This document shows positions 54,210-63,667 of a stretch of 64,000 nucleotides of DNA, piece by piece. The notes beneath the pieces were generated by a model. The model saw only the letters and a list, made by a program, of their open reading frames with translations, ran no database searches and was not told the origin of the DNA. Source of the DNA: Litchfieldella rifensis (lineage in GTDB: Bacteria > Pseudomonadota > Gammaproteobacteria > Pseudomonadales > Halomonadaceae); assembly GCF_042646605.1 (NCBI RefSeq), contig NZ_JBHRUG010000027.1, forward strand, positions 1-64,000. Direction: 5' to 3'. The position numbers and the translations under genes are program-made. The first letter of the stretch is position 1; each line of letters begins with the position of its first letter.

Positions 54210-55103
54210 CTAGCGGCTTGCAGGAGGCTCCGACGCACTCGTCGCGCAGGGCTTCGTCTCGGCGGCTACCAGAAAATCGATGAATGTCCGCACCCGAGCC
54301 GGCATATGCAGCCGGGTGGGCATGACGATATACAACGGCAGTCGCGGAAGCGGCTCGACGAACGAGAGACGCACGAGCTGCGCGGTACGAACCTCTTCCT
54401 GGCACAGGTTCTCGGGCAAAAGCGCGATGCCTCGCGATTGAATGGCCAGCTCTTTGGCGAGTTCGAAGTTGCGTGTCTCGACCTGCGCATTTTGTGCGCT
54501 GGTGGTAAGGCGCCCCTTGAACCGATTGGTGGGATCGAACACCACGTGCTCCGACAAACTGGAGAGCGTGGCTTCGTGCAGTCGTTCCGCCGCGTATTGC
54601 GAGCTGGCATAGAGCGCCAACTTGCCGTCATCCAGTTTGCGCGCCACCAGACCCGGGTTGCCAGGGGCGCCGCCTCTCAGGGCGAGATCGATGTTGTTCT
54701 CCACCAGGTCTAGGGTCTCGTCGGTGACGATCACCTCGATGCGAATCGATGGATGCTGGTCGGCGAAAGTCCCCAGGGTCCGGGCGAGCCACCGCTTCGA
54801 CATATCGATGGGTACCGTGACGCGTATCGTGCCGGCTATGTCGTCCGGGCGGCTCAGCTCGGCTTCCGCCCGCATGAGCTTGTCGATGGCCTCCTGGCAC
54901 TGCTCCATGTAGCGACGCCCCTCATCGGTGAGCGTGATGCGGCGCGTCGTCCGGTGCAGCAACCGAACATTCAAGCGTTGCTCGAGCGCGCGCACCCGGG
55001 CACTGACCGTGGAGCGGGGCAAGGAGAGGCGTCGGCTCGCGTTGGCGAAGCTGCCAGAGCGCGCCACTTCAAGGAACGTCTGGATCTGCGAGAAGCCGAT
55101 CAT
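54210..55103 (-). CDS. LysR-family regulator
   Basis: 297 residues from the ATG giving MIGFSQIQTFLEVARSGSFA; 13 extra upstream codons are possible. HTH SLPRSTVSARVRALEQRLNV and RTTRRITLTDEG linker; substrate-binding domain follows. Divergent from the exported MBL gene at 55249 and probably its regulator. Confidence 0.92.
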   Translation of the reverse strand: MIGFSQIQTFLEVARSGSFANASRRLSLPRSTVSARVRALEQRLNVRLLHRTTRRITLTDEGRRYMEQCQEAIDKLMRAEAELSRPDDIAGTIRVTVPIDMSKRWLARTLGTFADQHPSIRIEVIVTDETLDLVENNIDLALRGGAPGNPGLVARKLDDGKLALYASSQYAAERLHEATLSSLSEHVVFDPTNRFKGRLTTSAQNAQVETRNFELAKELAIQSRGIALLPENLCQEEVRTAQLVRLSFVEPLPRLPLYIVMPTRLHMPARVRTFIDFLVAAETKPCATSASEPPASR

Positions 55104-55248
55104 TGAGCAATCCTGTTGGATAGTCTGTACAAGATTAGCCATATACCTCGGCTAGTGGAAAGTTGCTACTGTCCTCGATCAATGATCAACAAGGGAAGCG
55201 ATTTTGCACGTGCAGGCATTTGTGCAGGGCTTCCCAGGGGAGAGATCG

Positions 55249-56136
55249 ATGGAACTGGGTAGTGTCTTTCGAGCATTGGCTGTTGTCGCCTTCCTGGCCT
55301 ATCCCTCCGCATACGCCGGGGCGAGCGAGGCGAGTACACCGCCGCATATCGAGGTGACATGGGCGGGCGGTGCCACGATGATCATCACCTTCGACGACAT
55401 GACCATTCTGACGGATCCGGCGCTAGGAGCCGAAGGGTTTCGCATGGGTGATCCCAATGTGCCCGACCTGCACAGGGTCAAGTTCCATCGTCGCTTGACC
55501 CCATTCAGCGGCGTTGACCTGGAGGCCGTTGACCTCGTGCTGCTGAGTCATGCGCATGAAGACCACTTCGACCAAGAGGCGCGGGCCAGTCTCAGCCGTA
55601 TGTTGCCGATCGTCCTGCCGAGTGCCGACATCGACGCCGTCGAAGCGATGGGCTTCGAAAGCCTCGATGACCTGAAGTGGGGCGAGACACGACAGTTCCA
55701 TACCGGGACGGGAGAGGTAAGGATTACCGCGACTATCGCTCACCATTCTCGAGACCCGCAGACGGCGGAAATGCTGGGTGTCGGCAACGGATACTGGATC
55801 GAGTTCTCTCAAGGCGACTGGAGACGGACGCTGTATTGGACGGGCGACACGCTGCCCACCGCCGATGTCATCGATTCGGTCAAGTCGCTTGGAAAGCCCG
55901 ATATTATGGTGCCGAATGTCGGGGGAGTGGGCACGAACGGCCCGCTGGGGCAGATCAGCATGGGGGCGGCCGATGTCGTCGCCTTTGCCGATGAAATTCG
56001 CCCAAGATGGCTTTTGCCCATTCACCATTCCACCTACGCGTTTTATCGCGAACCGATCAGTGAACTGGTAGGGAAGAGCACAGGCGAGCCGTACTGTCTC
56101 GTCATTGCCGAGGGCACGACAACCCTATATGAGTAG
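55249..56136 (+). CDS. Exported MBL-fold hydrolase (UlaG-like)
   Basis: 295 residues from the ATG with GGGGAGAG upstream. Signal peptide to about AYAG. Complete metal motif LLSHAHEDHFD, then IAHHSRDPQ, TGDTLP and IHHSTYAF, the UlaG/YtnP-like arrangement of metallo-hydrolases. Periplasmic. Substrate unknown. Unlike the two preceding MBL genes, it retains all expected ligands. Confidence 0.9.
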   Translation: MELGSVFRALAVVAFLAYPSAYAGASEASTPPHIEVTWAGGATMIITFDDMTILTDPALGAEGFRMGDPNVPDLHRVKFHRRLTPFSGVDLEAVDLVLLSHAHEDHFDQEARASLSRMLPIVLPSADIDAVEAMGFESLDDLKWGETRQFHTGTGEVRITATIAHHSRDPQTAEMLGVGNGYWIEFSQGDWRRTLYWTGDTLPTADVIDSVKSLGKPDIMVPNVGGVGTNGPLGQISMGAADVVAFADEIRPRWLLPIHHSTYAFYREPISELVGKSTGEPYCLVIAEGTTTLYE

Positions 56137-56358
56137 GCTGGAACTGCCTGTATACCGGCAGAATGCCAATGCCGTGGGTTCCATGAGGGCGGCAGATTTC
56201 CCATCGTAGCGAAGCGTCAGGATGCGCTCACCGGACAGCCCGAATGGGGCATGGCTTTTGGCCTGTGAAGTGTCGCATCGCCCAAGCGTTTAAGGCGGTT
56301 TCCTTTCGAAACGGTATCATGCGCACAAAACGTCGGCGGTGACTCGTGAGGAGGCCAG

Positions 56359-57048
56359 GTGGTTTCATCGGTTGAGCGGCATGGAAGTGAGCGGGGCATG
56401 TTTGGCCATGTGCTGCACGCGTGGCGGTGGTTGCTGATCGTGGGGCTCGGGATCGTGTCCAGTGGATGCGCGATGATGGCGCCGTCACCTCCACAGGATC
56501 AGAGTAACATCTGCGAGATCTTTCGCGAGCAGCCGAAATGGTATGACTATGCCCGTGACTCCCAGGAGACATGGGGCACTCCGATTGCCACGCAGATGGC
56601 CTTCGTCAAGCGGGAATCCTCGTTCCGCAGTCATGTGCGTCCACCCAGGAAGCGCATCCTGTGGATTTTCCCCGGCCCCCGCCCGTCCTCTGCCCGTGGC
56701 TATGCCCAGGCCCAGGACCCGGTATGGGGCGAGTATCGGGACGATGCCGGGAGCCTCTTCGCGCGTCGCACCCACATGAAACATGCCACCGATTTCATTG
56801 GCTGGTACAACGCTCAGACTCACCGCCAATTGGGCATTTCCCTGCATAACCCCGAGCATCTGTATCTGGCGTACCACGAGGGCCGCGGCGGCTATCGGCG
56901 TGGCACGTACAGGAGCAAGCCCCAGGTCAGGCAGGCCGCCAGGCAGGTCAATGCCCAAGCGAGCCGCTATCAATCGCAGTTGGCCGCTTGTGAAGCCGAG
57001 TTCCGCTGTCGGCACTTTTATCAGTTCTGGCCATTCTGCCGGGCGTGA
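56359..57048 (+). CDS. Lipoprotein with lysozyme-like (SLT) fold
   Basis: 229 residues from a GTG four bases after AGGAGG; an ATG at 56398 is an alternative. Lipobox VSSGCAM after a hydrophobic helix. The domain has QMAFVKRESSFRSHVRP (catalytic-type Glu), GYAQAQDPVWGEYR and HLYLAYHEGRGGYRRGTY, matching transglycosylase SLT-like proteins. Probably a membrane-anchored peptidoglycan lytic enzyme. Confidence 0.85.
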   Translation: MVSSVERHGSERGMFGHVLHAWRWLLIVGLGIVSSGCAMMAPSPPQDQSNICEIFREQPKWYDYARDSQETWGTPIATQMAFVKRESSFRSHVRPPRKRILWIFPGPRPSSARGYAQAQDPVWGEYRDDAGSLFARRTHMKHATDFIGWYNAQTHRQLGISLHNPEHLYLAYHEGRGGYRRGTYRSKPQVRQAARQVNAQASRYQSQLAACEAEFRCRHFYQFWPFCRA

Positions 57049-57083
57049 CGGCATGGCTTTCGTGTTTTGAAGCGCTCGCACTG

Positions 57084-58016
57084 TCAATGAACGACCTGTC
57101 TGGCCACTTGGTCGGGCAGCATCGCTTCGAGATGCCGGAGCTTGTCCGGGTTGCGAACGACGAAGATCGCCTGAATGCGGCCATCGCACACGTCGATGGC
57201 CGTGGTCTGCAAGGTGCCATCATGCTCGAGCGAAAGAATACCGGGCAGGCCGTCGATTCTGACTTGTCGGGTCCAGATCGGCTCGGCCGCGAAGCTCTTG
57301 CGCACAAGGCCGGCGAAGAAGCGAGCGATATTGCAGGCGCCTTCGATCACGCGCAGTGCCGCTCGCTTGCGACCGCCGCCATCGGTATGCAGCCTTGCAG
57401 CGTCCGTCAACAAGGCTTGGAGGTCGGCCGCATCGCCGCTGCGACTGGCTTCGAAGAAGGCCTCGGTCAGGCGTAGGCTTTCCTCTTGGCCGAGGCTGAA
57501 CCGGGGCCGGGAAGCCACGACGTTACTGCGCGCGCGACTGGCGAGCTGCCGGCAGGCGGCTTCCGTGCGGCCGAGTGTTGCGGCCACGTCTTCGAATTCC
57601 ATATCGAAGATGTCGTGGAGGATGAAGGCCGCCCGCTCCAACGGCGACAGGCGTTCGAGCGCCATCATCAGGGCCGTGGAGACGTCTTGCTCGATGTGGC
57701 TGGCCGGGAGCGCTGTGGCTGACCACTCCTCCACCAGCGGCTCCGGCAACCAGGGGCCGATATAGACTTCCCGTTGCGTACGGGCCTGCTTGAGCCGGTC
57801 GAGGCAAAGGCGTGTCACGATGCGGGAGAGATAAGCGTGCGGGTCGTCCACGTTCTCCCGATTCTGGTGGTGCCAACGCAGGTAGCAGTCTTGTACCGCA
57901 TCCTCGGCTTCGGCGACCGAGCCGAGCATGCGGTAGGCCAGGCGCATCAGGTGCGCCCGGTGGTTCTCGAAGTCGTGTGAAGGTTTCGGCTGCCTGGCCG
58001 CTTGAACGTCGCTCAT
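57084..58016 (-). CDS. ECF sigma factor, ECF41 (SigJ) type
   Basis: 310 residues. Sigma region 2 (HLMRLAYRMLGSVAEAEDAV) and region 4 (LSPLERAAFILHDIFDMEFE), followed by a C-terminal SnoaL/NTF2-like domain of ~110 residues, the ECF41 layout in which that domain controls activity. Its start overlaps the carboxymuconolactone decarboxylase gene by four bases, the usual ECF41 target partner. There is no anti-sigma gene, as expected for the group. Confidence 0.92.
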   Translation of the reverse strand: MSDVQAARQPKPSHDFENHRAHLMRLAYRMLGSVAEAEDAVQDCYLRWHHQNRENVDDPHAYLSRIVTRLCLDRLKQARTQREVYIGPWLPEPLVEEWSATALPASHIEQDVSTALMMALERLSPLERAAFILHDIFDMEFEDVAATLGRTEAACRQLASRARSNVVASRPRFSLGQEESLRLTEAFFEASRSGDAADLQALLTDAARLHTDGGGRKRAALRVIEGACNIARFFAGLVRKSFAAEPIWTRQVRIDGLPGILSLEHDGTLQTTAIDVCDGRIQAIFVVRNPDKLRHLEAMLPDQVARQVVH

Positions 58017-58483
58017 GAAACGATCTCGCGTTGGGGGGCAGTGTCGACGGGGTGAATGCTGCGAAAGCCGATGGCGATCCGGTTCCAGATATTGATGGCA
58101 CCTATCAGCAGGGTGAGTTTGACCAGTTCTTCCTCGTCGAAGTAGCGGCGTGCGTGCTCATACACGTCGTCGGGTGCCTGGGTGTCGGCCACCAGCGTCA
58201 GCGCCTCGGTCCAGTCCAGGGCGGCACGCTCCCGTTCACTATAGAGCGGCGATTCCCGCCATGCCGAGAGTAGGTGGAGGCGCTCCTCGCTTTCCCCGGC
58301 GGCGCGGGCATCGCGGGTGTGCATGTGCAGGCAGAACGCGCAGCCGTTGATTTGCGAGGCGCGCGTCTTGACCAGTTCCATCAGGCTCGGCTCCAGGCCC
58401 GAACCACTGACGTGCTGCTCCAGGTCCAGCATGGCCTGCATGGTATCCGGTGCGGCGGCAAAAGCGTTCATTCGCGGGGTCAT
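58013..58483 (-). CDS. Carboxymuconolactone decarboxylase-family (AhpD-like) protein
   Basis: 156 residues from the ATG giving MTPRMNAFAAA; longer frames upstream are less likely. AhpD-type motif SQINGCAFCLHMHTRDA with the C-x-x-C pair. Proteins of this kind act as peroxidase-like redox enzymes and are commonly controlled by the adjacent ECF41 sigma factor. Confidence 0.9.
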   Translation of the reverse strand: MTPRMNAFAAAPDTMQAMLDLEQHVSGSGLEPSLMELVKTRASQINGCAFCLHMHTRDARAAGESEERLHLLSAWRESPLYSERERAALDWTEALTLVADTQAPDDVYEHARRYFDEEELVKLTLLIGAINIWNRIAIGFRSIHPVDTAPQREIVS

Positions 58484-58610
58484 CGATAGGTCTCCGTTGC
58501 TGAGTGTATACAATGAAGACGAATCGGCGGTGAGGGTTGTGACATGCCCCGGACTATTTTTTTCGCTCGCAGCCGAGTCGGGGCGACCTACTTCGCCGTG
58601 CCCTATGGAC

Positions 58611-58646
58611 GAAAAACACCCCATGCGGCTGGGGCCGGATGGGGTG
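58611..58646 (-). terminator. Intrinsic terminator of the aldo/keto reductase gene
   Basis: CACCCCAT / ATGGGGTG outer stem with inner CGGC/GCCG pairs; on the minus strand it is followed by TTTTT. Confidence 0.8.
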
Positions 58647-58671
58647 CAATGACGGCTTGAATAGCGCGCGC

Positions 58672-59721
58672 TTAACGCTTGCGGGATTGCGCCAACTGCT
58701 CGCGGCGGTGTTCCCCCTGGCGCTCGAACATCCAGCCCGGGTATTCGGGCGGCAAGGCGCTGACGGTCTCGAGTTCGGTGAGTTCGGCGTCGCTGAGTTC
58801 GACCTGCGTCGCGGCGATGTTGTCGTCGAGTTGGTCGACCCGCTTGGCGCCGACGATCACGCTGGTCACGGCCGGTTGGTGCAGTAGCCAGGCCAGCGCG
58901 ATCTGCGCGACGGACACGTCATGTGCTTCGGCGATCCCGCGCATCACGTCGATGCAGTCGTAGGCGCGCTCCACTTCTACCGGCGGGAAGTCGAAGGTGG
59001 TGCGACGGCTGCCTTCCTCGGCCTGGGTGTCGCGCCCGTACTTGCCGCTCAACAGGCCGCCGGCGAGCGGGCTCCATACCATCAGGCCGAGGTTCTCGCT
59101 TTGCAGCATGGGAATGATCTCGCGCTCGAGGTCGCGGCCGGCGAGCGTGTAGTAGGCCTGCAGCGATTCGAAGCGCGCCAGGCCGTGACGCTCGGCGATC
59201 CCCAGTGCCTTCATGATCTGCCAGGCGGCCCAGTTGGAGACGCCGACATAGCGCACGTGGCCTTGCTGCACCAGGTTGTCGAGTGCGCGCACGGTTTCCT
59301 CGATCGGTGTCGCCGGATCGAAGCCGTGGATCTGGTACAGGTCGATATGATCGAGCTGCAGGCGTTTCAGGCTCGCCTTGACCCCGTCCATGATGTGGTA
59401 GCGTGAGTTGCCTCGCGAGTTGACGCCCTGGCTGCCGGTTTCGCCGAAGACCTTGGTGGCGACCACGAGATCGTCGCGCGGCACCTTGAGGTTCTTCAGC
59501 GCCTGGCCGGTGATGCTTTCCGACAGCCCTTCGGAATACACATCGGCGGTGTCGATGAAGTTGATGCCGGCGTCGAGCGCACGCCCGATCAGCCGCTCGG
59601 CATCGTTCTGCTGCAGGTCGCCGATCTGGCTCCACAGTTCGCCCTCGCCGCCGAAGGTCATGGTGCCCAAGCAAAGCTCGGAGACGAATAGGCCGGTATT
59701 GCCGAATTTGCGGTAACGCAT
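58672..59721 (-). CDS. Aldo/keto reductase
   Basis: 349 residues from the ATG giving MRYRKFGNTGLFVSELCLG. TIM-barrel AKR with active-site pattern NFIDTADVYSEGLSE (D and Y), a catalytic Lys in VVATKVFGE and H in YQIHGFDPATP. Resembles YajO/MocA-type NADPH reductases. Cytoplasmic; substrate unknown. Confidence 0.93.
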   Translation of the reverse strand: MRYRKFGNTGLFVSELCLGTMTFGGEGELWSQIGDLQQNDAERLIGRALDAGINFIDTADVYSEGLSESITGQALKNLKVPRDDLVVATKVFGETGSQGVNSRGNSRYHIMDGVKASLKRLQLDHIDLYQIHGFDPATPIEETVRALDNLVQQGHVRYVGVSNWAAWQIMKALGIAERHGLARFESLQAYYTLAGRDLEREIIPMLQSENLGLMVWSPLAGGLLSGKYGRDTQAEEGSRRTTFDFPPVEVERAYDCIDVMRGIAEAHDVSVAQIALAWLLHQPAVTSVIVGAKRVDQLDDNIAATQVELSDAELTELETVSALPPEYPGWMFERQGEHRREQLAQSRKR

Positions 59722-59940
59722 TGAATGCACTCCTGGTGTTGCTGGGGTGATGGATTGCTCAGCGGGACGCGATATCGGTGCCGTCAGTGTTTGAATCGCC
59801 AGGGTATGTGTCGAGCGTATACTTTGTGGCGAGAACGAATCGATCCCGGCTGCGGCTGGTGATGAAGAGCATACGTTGACCGGGGCGAGGCATTAAGGAA
59901 TGCGGGATACTGGTATCCGCACTTCCCCCTAAGGCTCTGC

Positions 59941-60066
59941 CTGAAAACTGCCTGCGCTCGCCCATACGGCGTTAAAAATCAGCTCAAAGACCTCATTTAC
60001 CCCTTTGTAAACTCCATCTTTTCGCTGATTTTTGCCTAGTCTGGGCATTGCTCGGCGCGTTTTCAG
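59941..60066. mobile_element. 126-bp inverted-repeat element (MITE-like)
   Basis: Ends in CTGAAAAC and GTTTTCAG with inner arms of ~42 bases that pair imperfectly (left TTAAAAATCAGC, right GCTGATTTTT). It lies in the 367-bp gap between the reductase and HTH genes and encodes nothing. The form suggests a non-autonomous transposable element or repeated intergenic unit; no copy was found elsewhere in this window. Confidence 0.65.
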
Positions 60067-60088
60067 ACAAATGTTAAGGAACAGCACA

Positions 60089-60967
60089 GTGCTCAGCAAC
60101 GACCGTCGTAGCGAGATCGCTACCTTCTTGAGAATTCGGCGTGCTCGGCTGCAACCCGAGCAGATCGGCCTACCGCGTGGTGTGCGGCGGCGGACACCCG
60201 GCCTGCGTCGCGAAGAAGTCGCCGAGCTGGCCGGTATCAGCACGGAGTGGTACGCCTGGCTGGAGCAGACGCGTGACGTGCATCCGTCGATGGATACCTT
60301 GCAACGCATCGCGCTCGCGTTGAAGCTCGAGCCTGCCGAGCAGCAACATCTGCTGACCCTCGGCGGCTATGGTTCCGAGAGCGGGGGCAATGGTTCGGCA
60401 CGCGAGGCCGTGGTGAGCCCTCAACTGCAGCGGCTGATGGATCAGCTCGAGTTCTGTCCGGCGTGGATCATGGGCGCGCGTTCGGACATCCTGGCCTGGA
60501 ACCGGGCTGCGACCGTCATCCACGGCGATCTCCACGCCATGCAGGGAATCGAGAGGAACGGCATCCATCAACTGTTCCTGAACCCGCGCATACGCTGCAT
60601 GCTCGTGAACTGGGAATCGCATGCCCGGGACTGTGTCGCCAAGCTGCGGCTGACCTACGCGAATTATATCGATGATCCCTGGTTCAACGAGCTGATCGGG
60701 CTACTCCTTGCGCAAAGCCCGGAGTTCGCCGAGTGGTGGGAGGAGCACAACGTGCAGCTTCCCCAGGATGGGGTGAAGGTTTACGACTATCCCGAAGCGG
60801 GACGACTGGCATTTGACTACGCCATTCTTCAGGTCGCCGGTGGCAATGGCGTCCCGCTGCACCTGATCACCTACGTCCCTTCGAGCGAGACGGACACCCA
60901 GCAGAAAATGGAAGCCCTGTTGCAATATCCCGACCACGCGCCGCGCTCGCGGAGGATCGGCAACTAG
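60089..60967 (+). CDS. XRE-type HTH regulator with MmyB-like ligand domain
   Basis: 292 residues from GTG with AAGGA eight bases upstream; in-frame ATGs at 60071 and 60032 lie in or next to the inverted-repeat element. HTH RRRTPGLRREEVAELAGIST and WYAWLEQTRDVHPS, followed by an MmyB/PAS-like domain with CPAWIMGARSDILAWNRAA. Probably regulates the divergent aldo/keto reductase. Confidence 0.9.
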   Translation: MLSNDRRSEIATFLRIRRARLQPEQIGLPRGVRRRTPGLRREEVAELAGISTEWYAWLEQTRDVHPSMDTLQRIALALKLEPAEQQHLLTLGGYGSESGGNGSAREAVVSPQLQRLMDQLEFCPAWIMGARSDILAWNRAATVIHGDLHAMQGIERNGIHQLFLNPRIRCMLVNWESHARDCVAKLRLTYANYIDDPWFNELIGLLLAQSPEFAEWWEEHNVQLPQDGVKVYDYPEAGRLAFDYAILQVAGGNGVPLHLITYVPSSETDTQQKMEALLQYPDHAPRSRRIGN

Positions 60968-61007
60968 GCTGGCGTGACCGGTGTGGCTGAGCGGGCATGA
61001 ACGAAAA

Positions 61008-61038
61008 CACCCCATTCCACCAGGGGCGGAATGGGGTG
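61008..61038 (-). terminator. Terminator of the small gene at 61064
   Basis: Perfect 11-bp stem CACCCCATTCC / GGAATGGGGTG; TTTT follows on the minus strand. It also lies after the HTH regulator on the other strand. Confidence 0.75.
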
Positions 61039-61063
61039 CGGTGACTGCCGGGAACGTCTGGCC

Positions 61064-61375
61064 TCAATACTGATGATCTTCCTCGAAAAGATCTGCCTTG
61101 GCGTGACGCATGACGTCTTCGCAAGCAGCTTGATGGGCGAGCTGAGTAAGCAGGTTCTGGGTCACTTCAAAGCCTTTGCCCAGGCAGGTATCGACATCCT
61201 GGCGGCTCACTCGAGGGGTGACGTTGCAGTCAATCTTGATCGTTCTTCCGCCACCGTCCAGCTTGTCTGCGAATTCCCGCAGGCGCCAGGCGATGCGCTC
61301 TTTCCAGCTGGCTGATTCCTCCACGCCTTCGTTTACGCTAAACGTGCACTGCCATTCAGGTTTGTAGACCTTCAT
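61064..61375 (-). CDS. Hypothetical 103-residue protein
   Basis: Soluble, no signal peptide. Pattern KERIAWRLREFADKLDGGGR followed by CNVTPRVSRQDVDTCLGKGF and a histidine/acid C-terminus. Resembles a small conserved halomonad protein, but I recognise no named family. It has its own downstream terminator, which supports it being a real gene. Confidence 0.7.
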   Translation of the reverse strand: MKVYKPEWQCTFSVNEGVEESASWKERIAWRLREFADKLDGGGRTIKIDCNVTPRVSRQDVDTCLGKGFEVTQNLLTQLAHQAACEDVMRHAKADLFEEDHQY

Positions 61376-61590
61376 GAGAACCTCCCGTGCTGGCTTGGAA
61401 AGAATGATCGATCGTGTTTGCTACTCCGCATTAAATAAATGGTGCAAAGTCACTATACAGGTTTTCAGCAACCGAAACGTGCAGGCAGTATGAATTGCGA
61501 CCATTGTTGAGTCAGACGCAGTGGCAAGGCATTCACAAGCCCGCCGCTTCGGCGGACCCTATCCATTTCTCCGGATTCCGAGTTCCCAAG

Positions 61591-61621
61591 AATAAAGCCT
61601 GCCGATTTGGCAGGCTTTATT
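61591..61621 (-). terminator. Terminator of the methyltransferase gene
   Basis: Perfect 13-bp stem AATAAAGCCTGCC / GGCAGGCTTTATT with a five-base loop, 18 bases past the stop. The gap from 61376 to 61590 shows no gene. Confidence 0.85.
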
Positions 61622-61638
61622 ACTTCCAAGGGTTGGGC

Positions 61639-62757
61639 TCATGCTGATGGTTGCCGCGGACGACACACATACCAGTAGTTCTGGAAGTCGTGGTCGAGTT
61701 CGTGAACCTCGATATCCCCGAACCCGGCCGCCTGGAAGTATTCCAGGGCCTTTTCCCGCCCCCACATCGCGCCGAGCCCTGCGCCGCCACTCGCCAGCGA
61801 CACCGTCATGCAGTGCATGCATGAGAGGGTGTAGAGCAGTGGCCCGATTGGGTGGTCACGGTCCTCATGATGGTGACTCGAGCCCTTGATGTCCTGGGCC
61901 AGGTAGATGCCGTCGTTGGCTAGCGCACGGCGAATGCCGCGCAGCAGGGCCGCGGGATCGGCCTGGTCGTGAACGGCATCGAAGGTGGTGATGAAGTCGA
62001 GCGCCGCCGGTTCGGCGCTCTGGTCGAAGTCGGTGAGATCGCGGACCTCGAAGGTCACGTTGGTGTTGCCGAGCTCGTGGGCCTCCTCGCGGGCGAGGGC
62101 AATCGCCTCGCTAGAGATGTCATAGCCGGTGAAATGGCTGTTGGGATACAGCGCCGCCAGCTTGTTGATGGCTTTCCCCCGACCGCAGCCGGCGTCCAGT
62201 ACGCGGATGCCCTGCTCGAGGCGTTCCTTGAGTCCCGGTACCAACGGAAGGATATGCGCTTCCAGGGCCGGCACTACCGACTGGCCGCTGTCCTCGGCCA
62301 TGATCTCGTGGAAGCGGCCGAAGCGCTCGTAGGGCACTCCCCCTCCGTGCCGGAAGCAGTGCACGATGTCGTCCTCCACCGCTCCCAGTAGCGGGATGTA
62401 CTGTGCGAATACCGCCACGTTGTCCGTTGGCGAGCGACGGCTGAGGCTGGCCGCATGTTCCGGTGGCAAGTGATAGGTACCGGTCGCGGGGTCATGCTCG
62501 ACGATATTTCCCACCGTCATCGCGCCCAGCCATTCGCGCACATAACGCTCGTCGAGGCCCGCTTGATCCGCGATTTCCTGGCTCGTGGCCGGCCCCATGC
62601 CGGCTAGCGTGTCGAACAGGCCGGTGCGATGACCGATCGAGGTCATCAGGGTGAGTGCCCCTGAGTTGAGGATGTCGACGAGTCGGTCGGCGAAGGCCTC
62701 GGCTCGCCTGTCGTCGAAGGTGGTCACGCTATGGGCCGCATCGGTTGCTGTAGACAT
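61639..62757 (-). CDS. Class I SAM-dependent methyltransferase with N-terminal winged helix
   Basis: 372 residues from the ATG giving MSTATDAAHSVTTFD. Same architecture as the gene at 30612: N-terminal winged helix (LFDTLAGMGPATSQEIADQA, YVREWLGAM), then VLDAGCGRGKAINKL, FTGYDISSEAIAL and TTFDAVHDQADP. A Rv2258c-like small-molecule methyltransferase. Divergent from a TetR gene, its likely regulator. Confidence 0.88.
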   Translation of the reverse strand: MSTATDAAHSVTTFDDRRAEAFADRLVDILNSGALTLMTSIGHRTGLFDTLAGMGPATSQEIADQAGLDERYVREWLGAMTVGNIVEHDPATGTYHLPPEHAASLSRRSPTDNVAVFAQYIPLLGAVEDDIVHCFRHGGGVPYERFGRFHEIMAEDSGQSVVPALEAHILPLVPGLKERLEQGIRVLDAGCGRGKAINKLAALYPNSHFTGYDISSEAIALAREEAHELGNTNVTFEVRDLTDFDQSAEPAALDFITTFDAVHDQADPAALLRGIRRALANDGIYLAQDIKGSSHHHEDRDHPIGPLLYTLSCMHCMTVSLASGGAGLGAMWGREKALEYFQAAGFGDIEVHELDHDFQNYWYVCRPRQPSA

Positions 62758-62995
62758 GGTGGTTCCCCCCTTTTTGCTATCCACCGGCGGGCTTGCACCG
62801 GTACTGTGAATAAGGATGGCCGCCTGCCCGGTTGCCGGCTAGTGAACCCGTGGTGCGGTTCTCGCGAGGGGGGTTGCGTCAACTACAATCAAGCACATGC
62901 GAAGAGGTTTCTCGCCGAGACGAAGGTTCCGGCAAGACCTGGTTCCGGCGAACTGTACCTCCGGTACAGTGGACGCGGCAGGTACGGGGGCAGCC

Positions 62996-63628
62996 ATGGC
63001 AATGGCAAGGGGCGAAGCGACCCGCGAGCGGATCCTGGCCATCACGGAGACGGCGGTGCTGGCCAAGGGGTTTGGTGCCACCTCGATCGAGGAGGTCATC
63101 GCGGAAGCCGGAATTACCAAAAGCGGTTTCTTCTACCATTTCCGCGACAAGAACGAGCTGGCACGTGCATTGCTGCAGCGATACATGGAACGTGACGATG
63201 TGCTACTCGATGAGGTCTTCGCCCGCGGGCGGGAGCTGGCCGCCAATCCACTGAACGGGTTTCTGGTCGGCCTGAAATTGCTGGCGGAAACCATGGCCGA
63301 CCTGCCGGGCGGGCATCCGGGATGCCTCGTTGCCACCTATTGCTATCAGGAGCGCCTGTTCGACCGCGGCGTGCGTGAGCTGAACCGGCACATCGTGTTC
63401 CATTGGCGCACCCGCTTTCGTACGCTTCTGGAAGAAATTGCCGTACATCACGAAGCGAGGGAGCCGGTCGACCTCGATGCGCTGGCCGACATGGTGTCGA
63501 CCGTGATCGAGGGCGGGCTGGTGCTCGGTCGGGCAACCGGCGACCCGAACATTCTTCCCACGCAAATCATGCTGCTGCGCGACTATATCAAGCTGCTGTT
63601 CGAGCCGGCGCCTCCGGCGGCGCATTAA
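62996..63628 (+). CDS. TetR-family regulator
   Basis: 210 residues from the ATG giving MAMARGEATRERILAITETA; a longer frame from 62897 is less likely. HTH TSIEEVIAEAGITKSGFFYH, then an all-helical ligand-binding domain. Sits 238 bases from the methyltransferase start and divergent to it, so it probably represses that gene. Confidence 0.92.
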   Translation: MAMARGEATRERILAITETAVLAKGFGATSIEEVIAEAGITKSGFFYHFRDKNELARALLQRYMERDDVLLDEVFARGRELAANPLNGFLVGLKLLAETMADLPGGHPGCLVATYCYQERLFDRGVRELNRHIVFHWRTRFRTLLEEIAVHHEAREPVDLDALADMVSTVIEGGLVLGRATGDPNILPTQIMLLRDYIKLLFEPAPPAAH

Positions 63629-63667
63629 GCCAGCGCTCAGCATTGGACTGACGCTGTATCCCTGTCC

